In this document: in pieces, positions 17,190 to 25,961 of the stretch | How positions within the stretch are numbered: position 1 is the stretch's first letter | Layout of the letters: each line of letters begins with the position of its first letter | Source of the DNA: JADJLQ01 sp031417835 | Lineage (GTDB): Bacteria > Bacteroidota > Bacteroidia > Chitinophagales > Saprospiraceae | Direction: 5' to 3' | Length of the DNA stretch: 64,000 nucleotides | NCBI GenBank assembly: GCA_031417835.1 | Contig: JANOWJ010000016.1 | Coordinates: 1-64,000, forward strand | The notes under the pieces: generated by a model | Told to the model about the DNA's origin: nothing | What the model saw: the letters and a program-made list of their open reading frames with translations, nothing else | The model's database searches: none | Position numbers and translations under genes: made by a program

Positions 17190-17548
17190 GGCTAAATTAA
17201 AATTCTTGTTGTATCATTTCAATTACCAAACATCTTTGATACACTACTTATTGAAATCCAGTACTCATAATACAATTTGTAGCCGCCAGCTGGCTGTCTT
17301 TAGCTTTTTGTGTTGTTTTAAAAATGAAGCAATTTACACTTTTGATAAGACTGGCTGCGTGATTAGCTTATGCACTGACCATTAAACTGGATACAAATGG
17401 AAATATAATTACTCATCAAAATAAATCTGATTAAATAGTTGCTATCTCAAGCAGCTATCAATTTTTATTCCACTATCCATTTTATACTTCCCCAAATTGC
17501 CATTAGTAATCCCAGATTGGAATATACCACCACACACCCTCCTATTCT
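17190..17548. other. Non-coding stretch
   Basis: 359 bases, AT-rich, between two minus-strand genes. No convincing gene, RNA or clear terminator is visible. Confidence 0.5.
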
Positions 17549-18505
17549 TTAAGCCATAGCATTCGCCACCACCGCCTTCATCTTAGCCAATCCTGTATTG
17601 ATCACCACGGCTGCATCCTGTTTATAATATTGTGGGTTGAAGAGTTCGAGGGAGATGACGATACGATCCCGATTATGAGCCAGATCGCGGAGGATTTTGG
17701 CTATAGATGCGACGCCTTCACCGGGAAAGATTCTATCGGCATCGGTGATGGTAGTGGGATTGGAGGAGGCGAGATAATCATTCATATGAAAGATCTCGAT
17801 AGACTCGGGGCTGACCATTTTGAGAGAGTCAATGTTGGATCCGCCTTTGTATAAGTGATAAACATCGGTGAGTAACCGAGTCTGGGGATGGGCGCACTGA
17901 GCAGCTACATAGAGTAATTGGCTCATTTTGTACAGTGTCTTGGAAAATCCCCACAACTCAAGCTGAGGTATTACGCCCTGTTGTACCCCTAGCTCTACTA
18001 AAGCCCGAAACCGCTCTGCCACCGCATCATATGAGGGTACTTCTTTGTCCGTTGCACCAGCAGGAGGTGCTGCGATACGATGACATCCCAGCAGGGTCAG
18101 CATCTCCATCTCTTCTTTGGCCTGCTCGAGTGCTTTGGATCTGATCGAGTTATCTTCATGGATCCATGGTGCAAATCCTATAGCATCTTCAACTTTAAGG
18201 CCCAGATCATTTATTTTTTTAGCAAGATCTTTGAGGGATTTGCCACTTTTTTTATACTCATTGAGCACAGGCACCCACACTTCGATCCCATCATAGCCGG
18301 CTTTGGCTACTAATTCTACTTCTTTTTCTATTCCTATTTTTTGACCTCGGATCGTACTGGAGTTAAAGCAGTATGAAAACTTTTTCTTGAAGGGTTTGTT
18401 TTTTTCCGGCACAGTCGTCATGCCATGAGTCACTGTGGTTAATAAGGTACTGCTTCCTAAGACCCCAATCCCTTTTATAATGTTTCTACGATTAATTTGA
18501 CTCAT
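17549..18505 (-). CDS. Sugar phosphate isomerase/epimerase-like TIM-barrel protein, exported
   Basis: 318 residues. The twin-arginine-like start 'NRRNIIKGIG' precedes a hydrophobic run. The barrel has 'ELVAKAGYDGIEVWVP', 'LGLKVEDAIGFAPWI', 'LTLLGCHRIAAPPAG', 'IPQLELWGFSKTL', 'LLTDVYHLYKGG', 'IEIFHMNDY', 'FPGEGVASI' and 'VISLELFN', giving the Glu/Asp/His/Glu metal site of the AP2Ec fold. Related to the 13861 gene in fold but not a close copy. Divergent from the Gfo/Idh/MocA oxidoreductase, with ~154 bases between starts; the two are frequent partners in periplasmic sugar oxidation. Confidence 0.8.
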   Translation of the reverse strand: MSQINRRNIIKGIGVLGSSTLLTTVTHGMTTVPEKNKPFKKKFSYCFNSSTIRGQKIGIEKEVELVAKAGYDGIEVWVPVLNEYKKSGKSLKDLAKKINDLGLKVEDAIGFAPWIHEDNSIRSKALEQAKEEMEMLTLLGCHRIAAPPAGATDKEVPSYDAVAERFRALVELGVQQGVIPQLELWGFSKTLYKMSQLLYVAAQCAHPQTRLLTDVYHLYKGGSNIDSLKMVSPESIEIFHMNDYLASSNPTTITDADRIFPGEGVASIAKILRDLAHNRDRIVISLELFNPQYYKQDAAVVINTGLAKMKAVVANAMA

Positions 18506-18659
18506 AACTTTAATTTTTTATGCAATTAAGCGAAAAATAGGGTAATTCTCAAAACTATTTAATCAATGCAGATTTTTGATTTGACTGATTTTAAGAAGGA
18601 GCCAAGTAAACGGCAACCGGGCTAAAAAGCAAAAATGACCTTAATTTCGTTTGTTTAAA

Positions 18660-19757
18660 ATGGACAAGATAAATAGAAGGACATTTACAAAAGCAATGAG
18701 TTCTACAGCATTACTCATGATGTCTTCACGGCTTTATACACAGGCGGAACCCAAAAAACTAGGCGTAGCTCTCGTCGGTCTGGGTAATTACTCTACTCAT
18801 CAACTAGCGCCTGCTCTTTTACACACTCAACACTGTAAACTAACTGCCATAGTGACTGGCACCCCGGAAAAAGCAGCGAAGTGGTCGACACAATATAATA
18901 TACCTCAAAAAAACATCTACAATTATCAAAACTTTGACCAGATCATAAACAATCCGGACATAGATATAGTCTATGTCGTACTACCCAATGCGATGCATGC
19001 CGAATACACGATCAGGGCTGCACAGGCCGGCAAACATGTGATCTGTGAAAAGCCGATGGCGATGAATGTGCAGGAATGCAAAGCCATGATAGAAGCTTGC
19101 CAAAAAAATAAGGTGAAACTGTCCATCGGCTATAGACTGTATTTTGAGCCCCATCATCTGGAGATGCGGAGACTCGGCACTCAAAAAATATATGGTAGTA
19201 TCAAAATGGTAGAAAGCAGCCTCGGATTTTCTATGGCCGATCCTAACGTGTGGCGACTAAATAAAGCCTTAGGTGGCGGTGGAGCGATTATGGACCTTGG
19301 AGTCTATTGTATTCAGGGAGCCCGGCGCACGATCGGAGAGTTACCTGGCTCAGTATCAGCACAGGGTTTCGTGTTGGACAAAACTATTTTTAAAGAGATC
19401 TATGAGGGGATGACCTTTCAGATGAATTTCCCCGGCGGTGCGATATGCAATTCGACAACGACTTATTCTTCCTACATTGATCGACTGCATGCTACTACCG
19501 GCTATCGATGGTATACACTGCAGCCGTCCTACAATGCTACAGGAGCTAAAGGGGAATATAATAATGAAAAAACGCAGCCGTTTGTTTTCAAAACTAAAGC
19601 CTACCAGCAGATAGATCAACTGGATGACTTTGTGGAATGTATCCGTACGAATAGAACCTCCGCGGCGTCAGGTGAGGAAGGCTGGATAGATCTAAAAATA
19701 ATAGAAGCCATCAAACAATCGGCCGATACTGGGCGCAAAATTGATTTGTCTTGGTAA
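18660..19757 (+). CDS. Gfo/Idh/MocA family oxidoreductase, exported
   Basis: 365 residues from the ATG at 18660; a TTG three codons earlier is less likely. A twin-arginine-like signal (NRRTFTK) is followed by the Rossmann domain 'VALVGLGNYSTHQLAPALL', the nicotinamide-site motif 'CEKPMAM' with the catalytic-region Lys, and the C-terminal sheet domain with 'GGGAIMDLGVYCIQGAR'. The layout resembles glucose-fructose oxidoreductase, which carries tightly bound NADP in the periplasm. Divergent from a TIM-barrel isomerase gene. Confidence 0.88.
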   Translation: MDKINRRTFTKAMSSTALLMMSSRLYTQAEPKKLGVALVGLGNYSTHQLAPALLHTQHCKLTAIVTGTPEKAAKWSTQYNIPQKNIYNYQNFDQIINNPDIDIVYVVLPNAMHAEYTIRAAQAGKHVICEKPMAMNVQECKAMIEACQKNKVKLSIGYRLYFEPHHLEMRRLGTQKIYGSIKMVESSLGFSMADPNVWRLNKALGGGGAIMDLGVYCIQGARRTIGELPGSVSAQGFVLDKTIFKEIYEGMTFQMNFPGGAICNSTTTYSSYIDRLHATTGYRWYTLQPSYNATGAKGEYNNEKTQPFVFKTKAYQQIDQLDDFVECIRTNRTSAASGEEGWIDLKIIEAIKQSADTGRKIDLSW

Positions 19758-19828
19758 ATGGGGCTATCATCTTTCGATGAGCAGTACGTTAGTTGAATAC
19801 AAATCGTAGACATCTACGAAGTCCCAGA

Positions 19829-20983
19829 CTACAACTTAGATAAGAGATAGCCTAAACCAAACAGCACACTACCTATAATAATTCCGAAAAGAAAAAACGA
19901 ATAACACTGCCGCAATAATTGAAATTTCCTTCCAAGGGATTTGCCCATAAAATACAGGTCTAATATAGCACTATCGTCCAATCGATCCTCATTAGCCAGT
20001 GCTTTTTTCATAGCGGCTGTATAATCATCTAGTGAGGTAGCAAAAAAATTGCCAAAGAAAAAAAGGCTGCCTTTACCGGCTTCCATATCATCCGCTTTGA
20101 ACTTGCCCTGGAACTTGCCGGGCTGGGTCGCAAGTGTTGCATAGACGATAGATATGATACAACAGAATCCTATAATGGTGAACGGTCCTGCAAAATACCA
20201 GTTTTCTCGGATAGACGCTTTTTGAAATAAAATCGGCATCGCAAAGGTGAGGATCATGGCATTGACAGTGAGCATGATGTTGGCCTTGTTATCAGCGATC
20301 TGAGTCAGATTGATATGATTGCGCAGTGCTGTTTTAAACAATAGTTCAGCAGTACGATTGCCATTAATGAGGGAGGGATTAGACTGTTTTTTTATGAGCT
20401 TGCTTTGATCCTTGAGCATATCTCGATTCGTCTTTTTTTGCTCATCGTATTTTGTTTTGCCCTCTAAGGTTTGATAGACGGTGTTTTTATAGAATTCGAG
20501 ATTTAGCTGGGCCCATTCCAGATCCGTAAATTCTTTTTGTTCTAGGGCGGCTCGTTCTTTTCTTAGATTGATATTATAAGATTCCCATTTAGGGCTTGCC
20601 AGCGAGGCTAGGTCAGCATCCTGGAGCAATGATCCGATTTTATCTGCGGGTCGATGGGGTACCCGGGTGGTCTCGATCGTCAATAATATCTGTTGGAGTT
20701 TATCATCAGAATAGGACTGATTTTTTAGGTATTCTTGGGCGATGGTCTTGCTATGGGTCTCATGATCAGAATAGGACTTTACAAATCCTGTATCGTGAAA
20801 TAATGCACTCAGCTGCAAGATTTCTAACTGATCGTCCGGTAATTGAGCTGCCTGACCCAGATCCCGCGCCTCCTCCCAAACTTCCCGAGTATGATCCCAA
20901 TTATGATAGTAATGAGATGAAGATAAACTGGAATTCAACAGTTGTTTTACATAGTCACTTGCCACTGGTACGATATCTGACAT
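19829..20983 (-). CDS. HD phosphohydrolase fused to a Pycsar-effector-type (DUF5706) membrane domain
   Basis: 384 residues from the ATG at 20983; a GTG at 21007 is possible. N-terminal HD domain (about 10-180) keeps the metal ligands: His in 'NWDHTREV', the 'FHD' pair, and Asp in 'QDADLASL'. The C-terminal half (~215-384) has 'FKTALRNHINLTQIADNKANIMLTVNAMIL' and three membrane segments, the signature of the DUF5706/PycTM domain used by cyclic-pyrimidine anti-phage effectors. No cyclase gene is adjacent, so it may be an orphan effector, or a housekeeping HD-DUF5706 protein. It could hydrolyse a nucleotide and signal through the membrane part. Confidence 0.75.
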   Translation of the reverse strand: MSDIVPVASDYVKQLLNSSLSSSHYYHNWDHTREVWEEARDLGQAAQLPDDQLEILQLSALFHDTGFVKSYSDHETHSKTIAQEYLKNQSYSDDKLQQILLTIETTRVPHRPADKIGSLLQDADLASLASPKWESYNINLRKERAALEQKEFTDLEWAQLNLEFYKNTVYQTLEGKTKYDEQKKTNRDMLKDQSKLIKKQSNPSLINGNRTAELLFKTALRNHINLTQIADNKANIMLTVNAMILTFAMPILFQKASIRENWYFAGPFTIIGFCCIISIVYATLATQPGKFQGKFKADDMEAGKGSLFFFGNFFATSLDDYTAAMKKALANEDRLDDSAILDLYFMGKSLGRKFQLLRQCYSFFLFGIIIGSVLFGLGYLLSKL

Positions 20984-21348
20984 AATTTGGTAGGGTCCTT
21001 TTATCACAAATATCTCGAAATCATGGCATATCTGTGTATCAATCAGCAGTTATCTTTGAGTGGGGTATCAGAAATGGTCGACTTTGGAACAATAATCTTG
21101 GAGGCCGACGAGTACAGATCTATTGATTTTTTACGCTCATCGGAAAGGTCTGATGAGAGATTTAAGAACCATTATTGACAAAAGCCTTTTAATAGGACTA
21201 TGGAATGAAGCCATTTCAAGGCGAAAACATTTTGGATCATGAGCAAAGCGTAGCTCGGGCTAGCCTTGCCTGAAGTAAGAGGCCTTGTCAGGGCTGAACA
21301 CCCACATACTTTCATTAAAAAGGCTATATTTTACCCTGTATTATCCTG
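20984..21348. other. Non-coding stretch
   Basis: Upstream of both divergent genes. No conserved small gene or RNA is evident. A hexamer-rich AT region at 21311-21336 could hold the -33 part of the promoter at 21349. Confidence 0.45.
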
Positions 21349-21356
21349 TATCTTTG
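21349..21356 (+). promoter_or_regulatory. Bacteroidota -7 element TATCTTTG
   Basis: Exact match to TAnnTTTG, 15 bases before the ATG at 21372, giving a short leader. No clear -33 TTG box is seen at the usual spacing. Confidence 0.5.
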
Positions 21357-21371
21357 AAAAAAACCCTTATC

Positions 21372-22484
21372 ATGAAAAAATTAATCCTTTTTTTTAGCGC
21401 GTTGATCGGTGTGGTCCTATTGACTACAGCCTTCCGTACTAAAGAAGCCAATTATGGATTTAAACTCGGCACACCGGAAATAAAATCAATAAGCGCTATT
21501 GCATTTGGTACGGATGGTATCTTGTTTTTAGGCGATTCTAAATCTGCTCTGGTGATTGCTGTCGACACCAAAGATAAAACTGTACAAACCAGTCCAACAA
21601 AAATTGAGCTCAAAAATATAGATCAAAAAATAGCTGCGGCTTTGGGTACAGAGGTTAAAAATATTCGCATCAAAGACATGGCTGTAAACCCGATCTCTAA
21701 AAAGATATATTTAGCTGTGGAAAACATCGATGGCACTCCGGTCGTACTGGCTGTAGAAGGCGATAAAATCCAATCTGTAAGCCTCAAAGATGTATATTAT
21801 AGCACGGCCTCTATCGCCAATATACCATCTGAAGATCAAAAAGACCGAGGTGGAAGATCATTGCGCGAATCTGTGATTTCTGACCTTCAAGTGACCAATG
21901 GCCAAGTCATGGTCAGTGGTATATCCAATCAGGAATTTAGTTCTACGTTTAGGACGATACGGTTTCCTTTTGCAGATCAGCAAGATCATGCATCCTTAGA
22001 GATCTATCATGCTGCCCATGGCAAGTATGAAACCAATTCTCCGATCAAGACATTTACCACTGCCACCTTAAATGGCAAAGAGTATCTTGTCGCCAGCTAT
22101 ACCTGTACTCCGCTGGTACTATTCCCAATGGATCAATTGAAGGCTGGTAAACACATCAAAGGAAGAACGGTGGGCGAGTTTGGCGCCGGAAATTCCCCTA
22201 TAGATATGATTACTATTAAAAAGGGAGATAACAGTTATCTGGTGATTGCCAATAATAACAGGCCACTGATGCGCATAAAGTATAAAAACATCGAATCGTT
22301 CGAAGGGGCCTTGACAGAGCCCATCAAAGAAAGTTTTTCGACAGCGGGAGTAGATTTTGTTACTTTACCTGTGGTGAATATCTTGCAAATGGATCAATTC
22401 GATGAAAAGACTATCCTCGTGTTGCAACGCAAGAGCAATGGGGATTTGGATTTGATCACCCTGTCCGATTGGTTGATTTCTTAA
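21372..22484 (+). CDS. Exported protein of unknown function, beta-propeller-like
   Basis: 370 residues from the ATG at 21372, placed by the signal peptide 'KKLILFFSALIGVVLLTTAF' and by the TATCTTTG box; a longer frame begins at 21285 without support. The mature part has repeated short strands ('IAFGTDGILFLGDSKS', 'DMAVNPISKKIYLAVEN', 'DLQVTNGQVMVSGISN', 'EYLVASYTCTPLVLFPM') like WD- or NHL-type propeller blades. No family recognised. A lipoprotein gene starts 8 bases after its stop, so the two form an operon. Confidence 0.7.
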   Translation: MKKLILFFSALIGVVLLTTAFRTKEANYGFKLGTPEIKSISAIAFGTDGILFLGDSKSALVIAVDTKDKTVQTSPTKIELKNIDQKIAAALGTEVKNIRIKDMAVNPISKKIYLAVENIDGTPVVLAVEGDKIQSVSLKDVYYSTASIANIPSEDQKDRGGRSLRESVISDLQVTNGQVMVSGISNQEFSSTFRTIRFPFADQQDHASLEIYHAAHGKYETNSPIKTFTTATLNGKEYLVASYTCTPLVLFPMDQLKAGKHIKGRTVGEFGAGNSPIDMITIKKGDNSYLVIANNNRPLMRIKYKNIESFEGALTEPIKESFSTAGVDFVTLPVVNILQMDQFDEKTILVLQRKSNGDLDLITLSDWLIS

Positions 22485-22492
22485 GACCTTAG

Positions 22493-23575
22493 ATGATTCA
22501 GATACTCGGAAAGACCAAATCGTACGGACTGTACGGCTTGGTCTTTTTTATTTTAGTTATGGCTTGCCGACACCGACTAGGTCCTGGTCAGATCACCGTC
22601 ATCTGGAAAGAAGATAAAGCTATAGGATTAAACATTCCCATTGATACCTGGAGCGAATCATATATATCAGAAAATAACAAATCTATTCAAGTCCATCTGG
22701 TAGATCATCCGGCCATGATATTGGGTGAGTTTAAATCTGCGCCGACAGGTTTAACCTTTTATCCTTTGATACCGTTCACGCCGGGATTGGTCTATCAGGT
22801 CGTTTTTCAATCTAAGCCAATCAGTCAAATAAGGATTCCGGAAAGCAATACTGTTGCCCCTGTAGTGAACACGATTTATCCGATACAAGATACGTTACCC
22901 GCAAACCTTTTAAAATTTTATATCCGGTTTTCAAGCCCAATGCAGGCTGGTGAAGTAATTCAATATATCCGACTGATCAAAAACGAGACCGATACCCTAT
23001 CAGAAGTATTTATGGATCTGTCCAACGAATTGTGGAATGCTGATCGCACCCAACTCACTCTCTGGCTTAATCCAGGTCGAATCAAACGCGGTCTTCAACC
23101 TCATGACCAGCTCGGACCTCCTTTAGAGCCTCAAAACCATTATCAACTGCTGATCCTGGGGGAATGGCGGGATATGCATGGTAAAAAACTGAATCAAATA
23201 CACGAGAAGTCCTTTTATACAAGTGGTCGCGATACGCTATCCCCAGATCTTGATCATATGGTTTGCATTGTATTGAATTCACAGGAAATAGAAGTACTAT
23301 TCCCAGAGCCGCTCGATCACGAATTACTTTATCATACTTTTGCCGTAGTTGACGCTCAGGATGATAACCTGGTTGAACATGCAGAGCCTAACGAAGAGGG
23401 TACATCACTTCGACTTAAAATAAAAGCCCCAAATCTCACCAAAAGGTACAGACTAAAATTAGAGTCGAGACTGGAGGATTTGGCAGGTAATAATATGAAT
23501 CGATTATTTGATAAGGAATACCGTAATGACACGATGAGCGCTCAGACGGTATATTATAAACGAATTGATTTTTAA
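22493..23575 (+). CDS. Lipoprotein with Ig-like domains (SbsA/Big_5-like)
   Basis: 360 residues. The N-terminal hydrophobic stretch ends at Cys in 'LVMAC' (~25), a lipobox. Around 120-255 lies a segment resembling bacterial Ig-like domain type 5 ('YPIQDTLPANLLKFYIRFSSPMQ...SFYTSGRDTLSPDL'), often found in Bacteroidota surface proteins, and a second similar block follows to the C-terminus. Partner of the beta-propeller-like protein just upstream; both are envelope proteins and may form a complex. A long inverted repeat follows immediately. Confidence 0.7.
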   Translation: MIQILGKTKSYGLYGLVFFILVMACRHRLGPGQITVIWKEDKAIGLNIPIDTWSESYISENNKSIQVHLVDHPAMILGEFKSAPTGLTFYPLIPFTPGLVYQVVFQSKPISQIRIPESNTVAPVVNTIYPIQDTLPANLLKFYIRFSSPMQAGEVIQYIRLIKNETDTLSEVFMDLSNELWNADRTQLTLWLNPGRIKRGLQPHDQLGPPLEPQNHYQLLILGEWRDMHGKKLNQIHEKSFYTSGRDTLSPDLDHMVCIVLNSQEIEVLFPEPLDHELLYHTFAVVDAQDDNLVEHAEPNEEGTSLRLKIKAPNLTKRYRLKLESRLEDLAGNNMNRLFDKEYRNDTMSAQTVYYKRIDF

Positions 23576-23577
23576 CC

Positions 23578-23605
23578 CATAAATTCGATTGGAATCGAAT
23601 TTATG
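23578..23605. terminator. 13-bp perfect inverted repeat after the lipoprotein gene
   Basis: Perfect palindrome with 13-base arms around a central GG, three bases after the stop codon. Stable hairpin but no T run on either side, so it may stabilise the 3' end or bind a factor rather than act as a standard terminator. Confidence 0.5.
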
Positions 23606-23900
23606 CCTTCCATTCTGACGAAGTCTTTATAGCCGATTCCTCTTTCCATCGAATGGGTAAATCACTGCTCTGTGTTGCGAAGCAAGCTCTACACAAGTAC
23701 AGAAGCACATCTACGATCACCATGACATCAGATATCGGTGCGAGCTATTCAGCATCTTTGACTCCCACTCCCATCGAATGTCAAAGGTTGTTGATCGTAG
23801 GTCATTTGTAAAAGGGGAAGTCGTGTGTTTTTTATCAATCGAGTCAAATCAATATACTCAAGCATTTATTGGGGGCTAATGGTCTCACAAAATACTCAGA
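23606..23900. other. Non-coding stretch with short inverted pairs
   Basis: About 295 bases. CTACGATCA (23711-23719) faces TGATCGTAG (23792-23800), and CCATCGAATG appears at 23647 and 23771. These may be folding elements or chance. No coding frame. Confidence 0.35.
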
Positions 23901-24425
23901 TTAACGGTTCAAAAAATACTCACTGAACAATTCAATTTCTTTTAGTTCTTCTGCCACAAATTTTTGAAATAATCTTTCGCCTACCTGAGTTTGCAGTGCA
24001 GAGATACCTACATCGATCAAGCGCAATCCTTGATCTGTCAAAAAGATATTGTCAAATCGATCCCCAGAGATATTTGATGGTCTTTTAAGGTCACGGTGTA
24101 CAAAACCAGCCAGATGAAGTTGGGTGACTTCATCTACAAAGACATCCAACCATAGCTCTCGTTTACTAAATTCATAAGCTCTGTAATCCATGGGATAAAG
24201 TCGTTCCATCACCAACACCTCACTGTGCAAATCATCTTGATCATCCAGGCGAATAAATTTAACTACCAGACCATTGATGGTGTTTGCAAATTTCATTTTT
24301 TCGCTTTCAGATCCAATGTCTGATCGCGTATCGCCGGTAAATAGTTTTCCGACTTCGTGTTCGTTAAGTGCAATGACGAGATTATTGGCACCAGAAGACA
24401 ACACACGGGGATATCTTTTAACCAT
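23901..24425 (-). CDS. Short protein-kinase-like protein
   Basis: 174 residues. A kinase catalytic loop is clear: 'HRDLKRPSN' (~114-122) followed by 'LRLIDVG', where DFG is replaced by DVG. An N-lobe strand 'GLVVKFIRLDD' may supply the ATP-binding Lys, and 'SEVLVMERLYP' the partner Glu. Ordinary kinases have ~100 further residues after DFG (activation loop and helices F-I); here only ~35 remain, so this is a minimal or truncated C-lobe. It could be a functional mini-kinase or a decayed gene. No partner gene nearby. Confidence 0.6.
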   Translation of the reverse strand: MVKRYPRVLSSGANNLVIALNEHEVGKLFTGDTRSDIGSESEKMKFANTINGLVVKFIRLDDQDDLHSEVLVMERLYPMDYRAYEFSKRELWLDVFVDEVTQLHLAGFVHRDLKRPSNISGDRFDNIFLTDQGLRLIDVGISALQTQVGERLFQKFVAEELKEIELFSEYFLNR

Positions 24426-24563
24426 TATATAATAAAGTATAAAGATAGTCTACTTTCTTACTACTGATTTAAACCTAAAGGATAAAATCAATTGTTGGCC
24501 CAAAACTAAACAGGTAAATGCCATAATGGGCTCTGAAATACAATGCCACAAAAGCGCGATCCT

Positions 24564-25955
24564 CTACAACAATCCTACCTCACTCTCTCGGATGTGCACG
24601 GTACGCTTCACTTCTGTACGGATATCCATATCCAAAGATCCATTTTCTAATCTCAAGACACCGCGAGGACACACTGCCGAGCAGATACCACAACCCACGC
24701 AAGATGATCGTACGATATCCTGCCCCTGTTGTGCATACGCTTTGACATCGATACCCATCTCACAATAGGTAGAACAGTTGCCGCAGCTGATGCATTGACC
24801 TCCATTCGTCGTGATTCGAAACATGGATTTAGTTTTTTGGAGGATGCCCAGATAGGCGGCCATCGGGCAGCCAAAACGACACCATACCCGGCTACCCATC
24901 AGTGGATAAAATCCTACACCGATCACCCCTGAGAATGCGGACCCGATCAAAAAGCCATACCACTTACTCAAATCATAACTACTGAATATAAACAAATTAC
25001 TAAAGCCAGTGAATCGAGTCACCAATACGGCTGCGGTCATAATCACCACGAAAGCAAGCACGCCATGGATGATCCATCGCTCGATCTTCCAAGCCTTCAT
25101 CGATTTATCTGATAGATGACGGAATGGGTCACCTGCAGTCTCGGCCAGACCACCACAACCACACACCCAACTACAATACCATCGTTTTCCAAAAAAATAA
25201 GTGAGGATCGGCGTAAAAACCAAAAAGGAAAGGATGCCCCAGAATAAAATAAAATAACCGAACAGACCATCTTTAATCAATTCATCCAAATGCCAGTCAA
25301 AGAAAAAATAATAATTGAGTGGCCAAATGTTTTTAAAATCATTATAAGGTTTATTCAATCCCTGCAAGATTTCAGGGAGTATAAAAGCAATCACAGTCTG
25401 AAAAAACATGACCGATATCGTACGATAGATCTGATACGGATTATGCCGATACTTGTATATAAACTTTATACCCATCAATAGAATGATCAGGGTATATAAG
25501 GTACCATAGACAAACCACTGGCTGGCTGCTTTACCTTTAAGGGCAAAACTCAATGGATCAAACAAATGGACCAAGCCTGTATTTTCTGTTCCGTCTACGC
25601 CTTGACCAAGATATTGAGGATACCAATAGAGGAGGACATAAAAGCCGGTAAGAAAAATAGCCAAGACCCAAGCCCACATCCCTTTATTGGACAGAGAAGA
25701 AAACCAAAGATTATTATTTTTAATACCTAAAGGTTGGCCTTTATATAATTCATAGGTATACCACAAGGCACCGATGCTGGCTAAACCTATTGAGGTCCAT
25801 AAGTGGAAGGAGGCCTGCTGTGTCGTAAAATTTACCCAGTAGATCACTTGAATCAATGCACCTATACCTACCAGACTAAGGGCAACTTTTTTTTGCAACG
25901 ACAGGTGTTGGGTCAGGTGGCTAGCTCCTATGGATAGGGATGGTTGCATAGACAT
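24564..25955 (-). CDS. Membrane 4Fe-4S protein, NosR/NapH-like, last gene of the arsenic operon
   Basis: 463 residues. About eight hydrophobic segments are spread over residues 25-345. 'WYCSWVCGCGG' (~258) and 'RVWCRFGCP' (~356) are the CxxxCxC/CxxxCP patterns of NapH/NosR-type quinol-linked proteins. The C-terminal domain has two ferredoxin motifs, 'CISCGNCSTYC' and 'CVGCGICSAVCP', with the fourth Cys of each cluster present. It would pass electrons between the quinone pool and a partner, plausibly the FAD oxidoreductase encoded 6 bases upstream. Confidence 0.85.
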   Translation of the reverse strand: MSMQPSLSIGASHLTQHLSLQKKVALSLVGIGALIQVIYWVNFTTQQASFHLWTSIGLASIGALWYTYELYKGQPLGIKNNNLWFSSLSNKGMWAWVLAIFLTGFYVLLYWYPQYLGQGVDGTENTGLVHLFDPLSFALKGKAASQWFVYGTLYTLIILLMGIKFIYKYRHNPYQIYRTISVMFFQTVIAFILPEILQGLNKPYNDFKNIWPLNYYFFFDWHLDELIKDGLFGYFILFWGILSFLVFTPILTYFFGKRWYCSWVCGCGGLAETAGDPFRHLSDKSMKAWKIERWIIHGVLAFVVIMTAAVLVTRFTGFSNLFIFSSYDLSKWYGFLIGSAFSGVIGVGFYPLMGSRVWCRFGCPMAAYLGILQKTKSMFRITTNGGQCISCGNCSTYCEMGIDVKAYAQQGQDIVRSSCVGCGICSAVCPRGVLRLENGSLDMDIRTEVKRTVHIRESEVGLL

Positions 25956-25961
25956 AATGGG

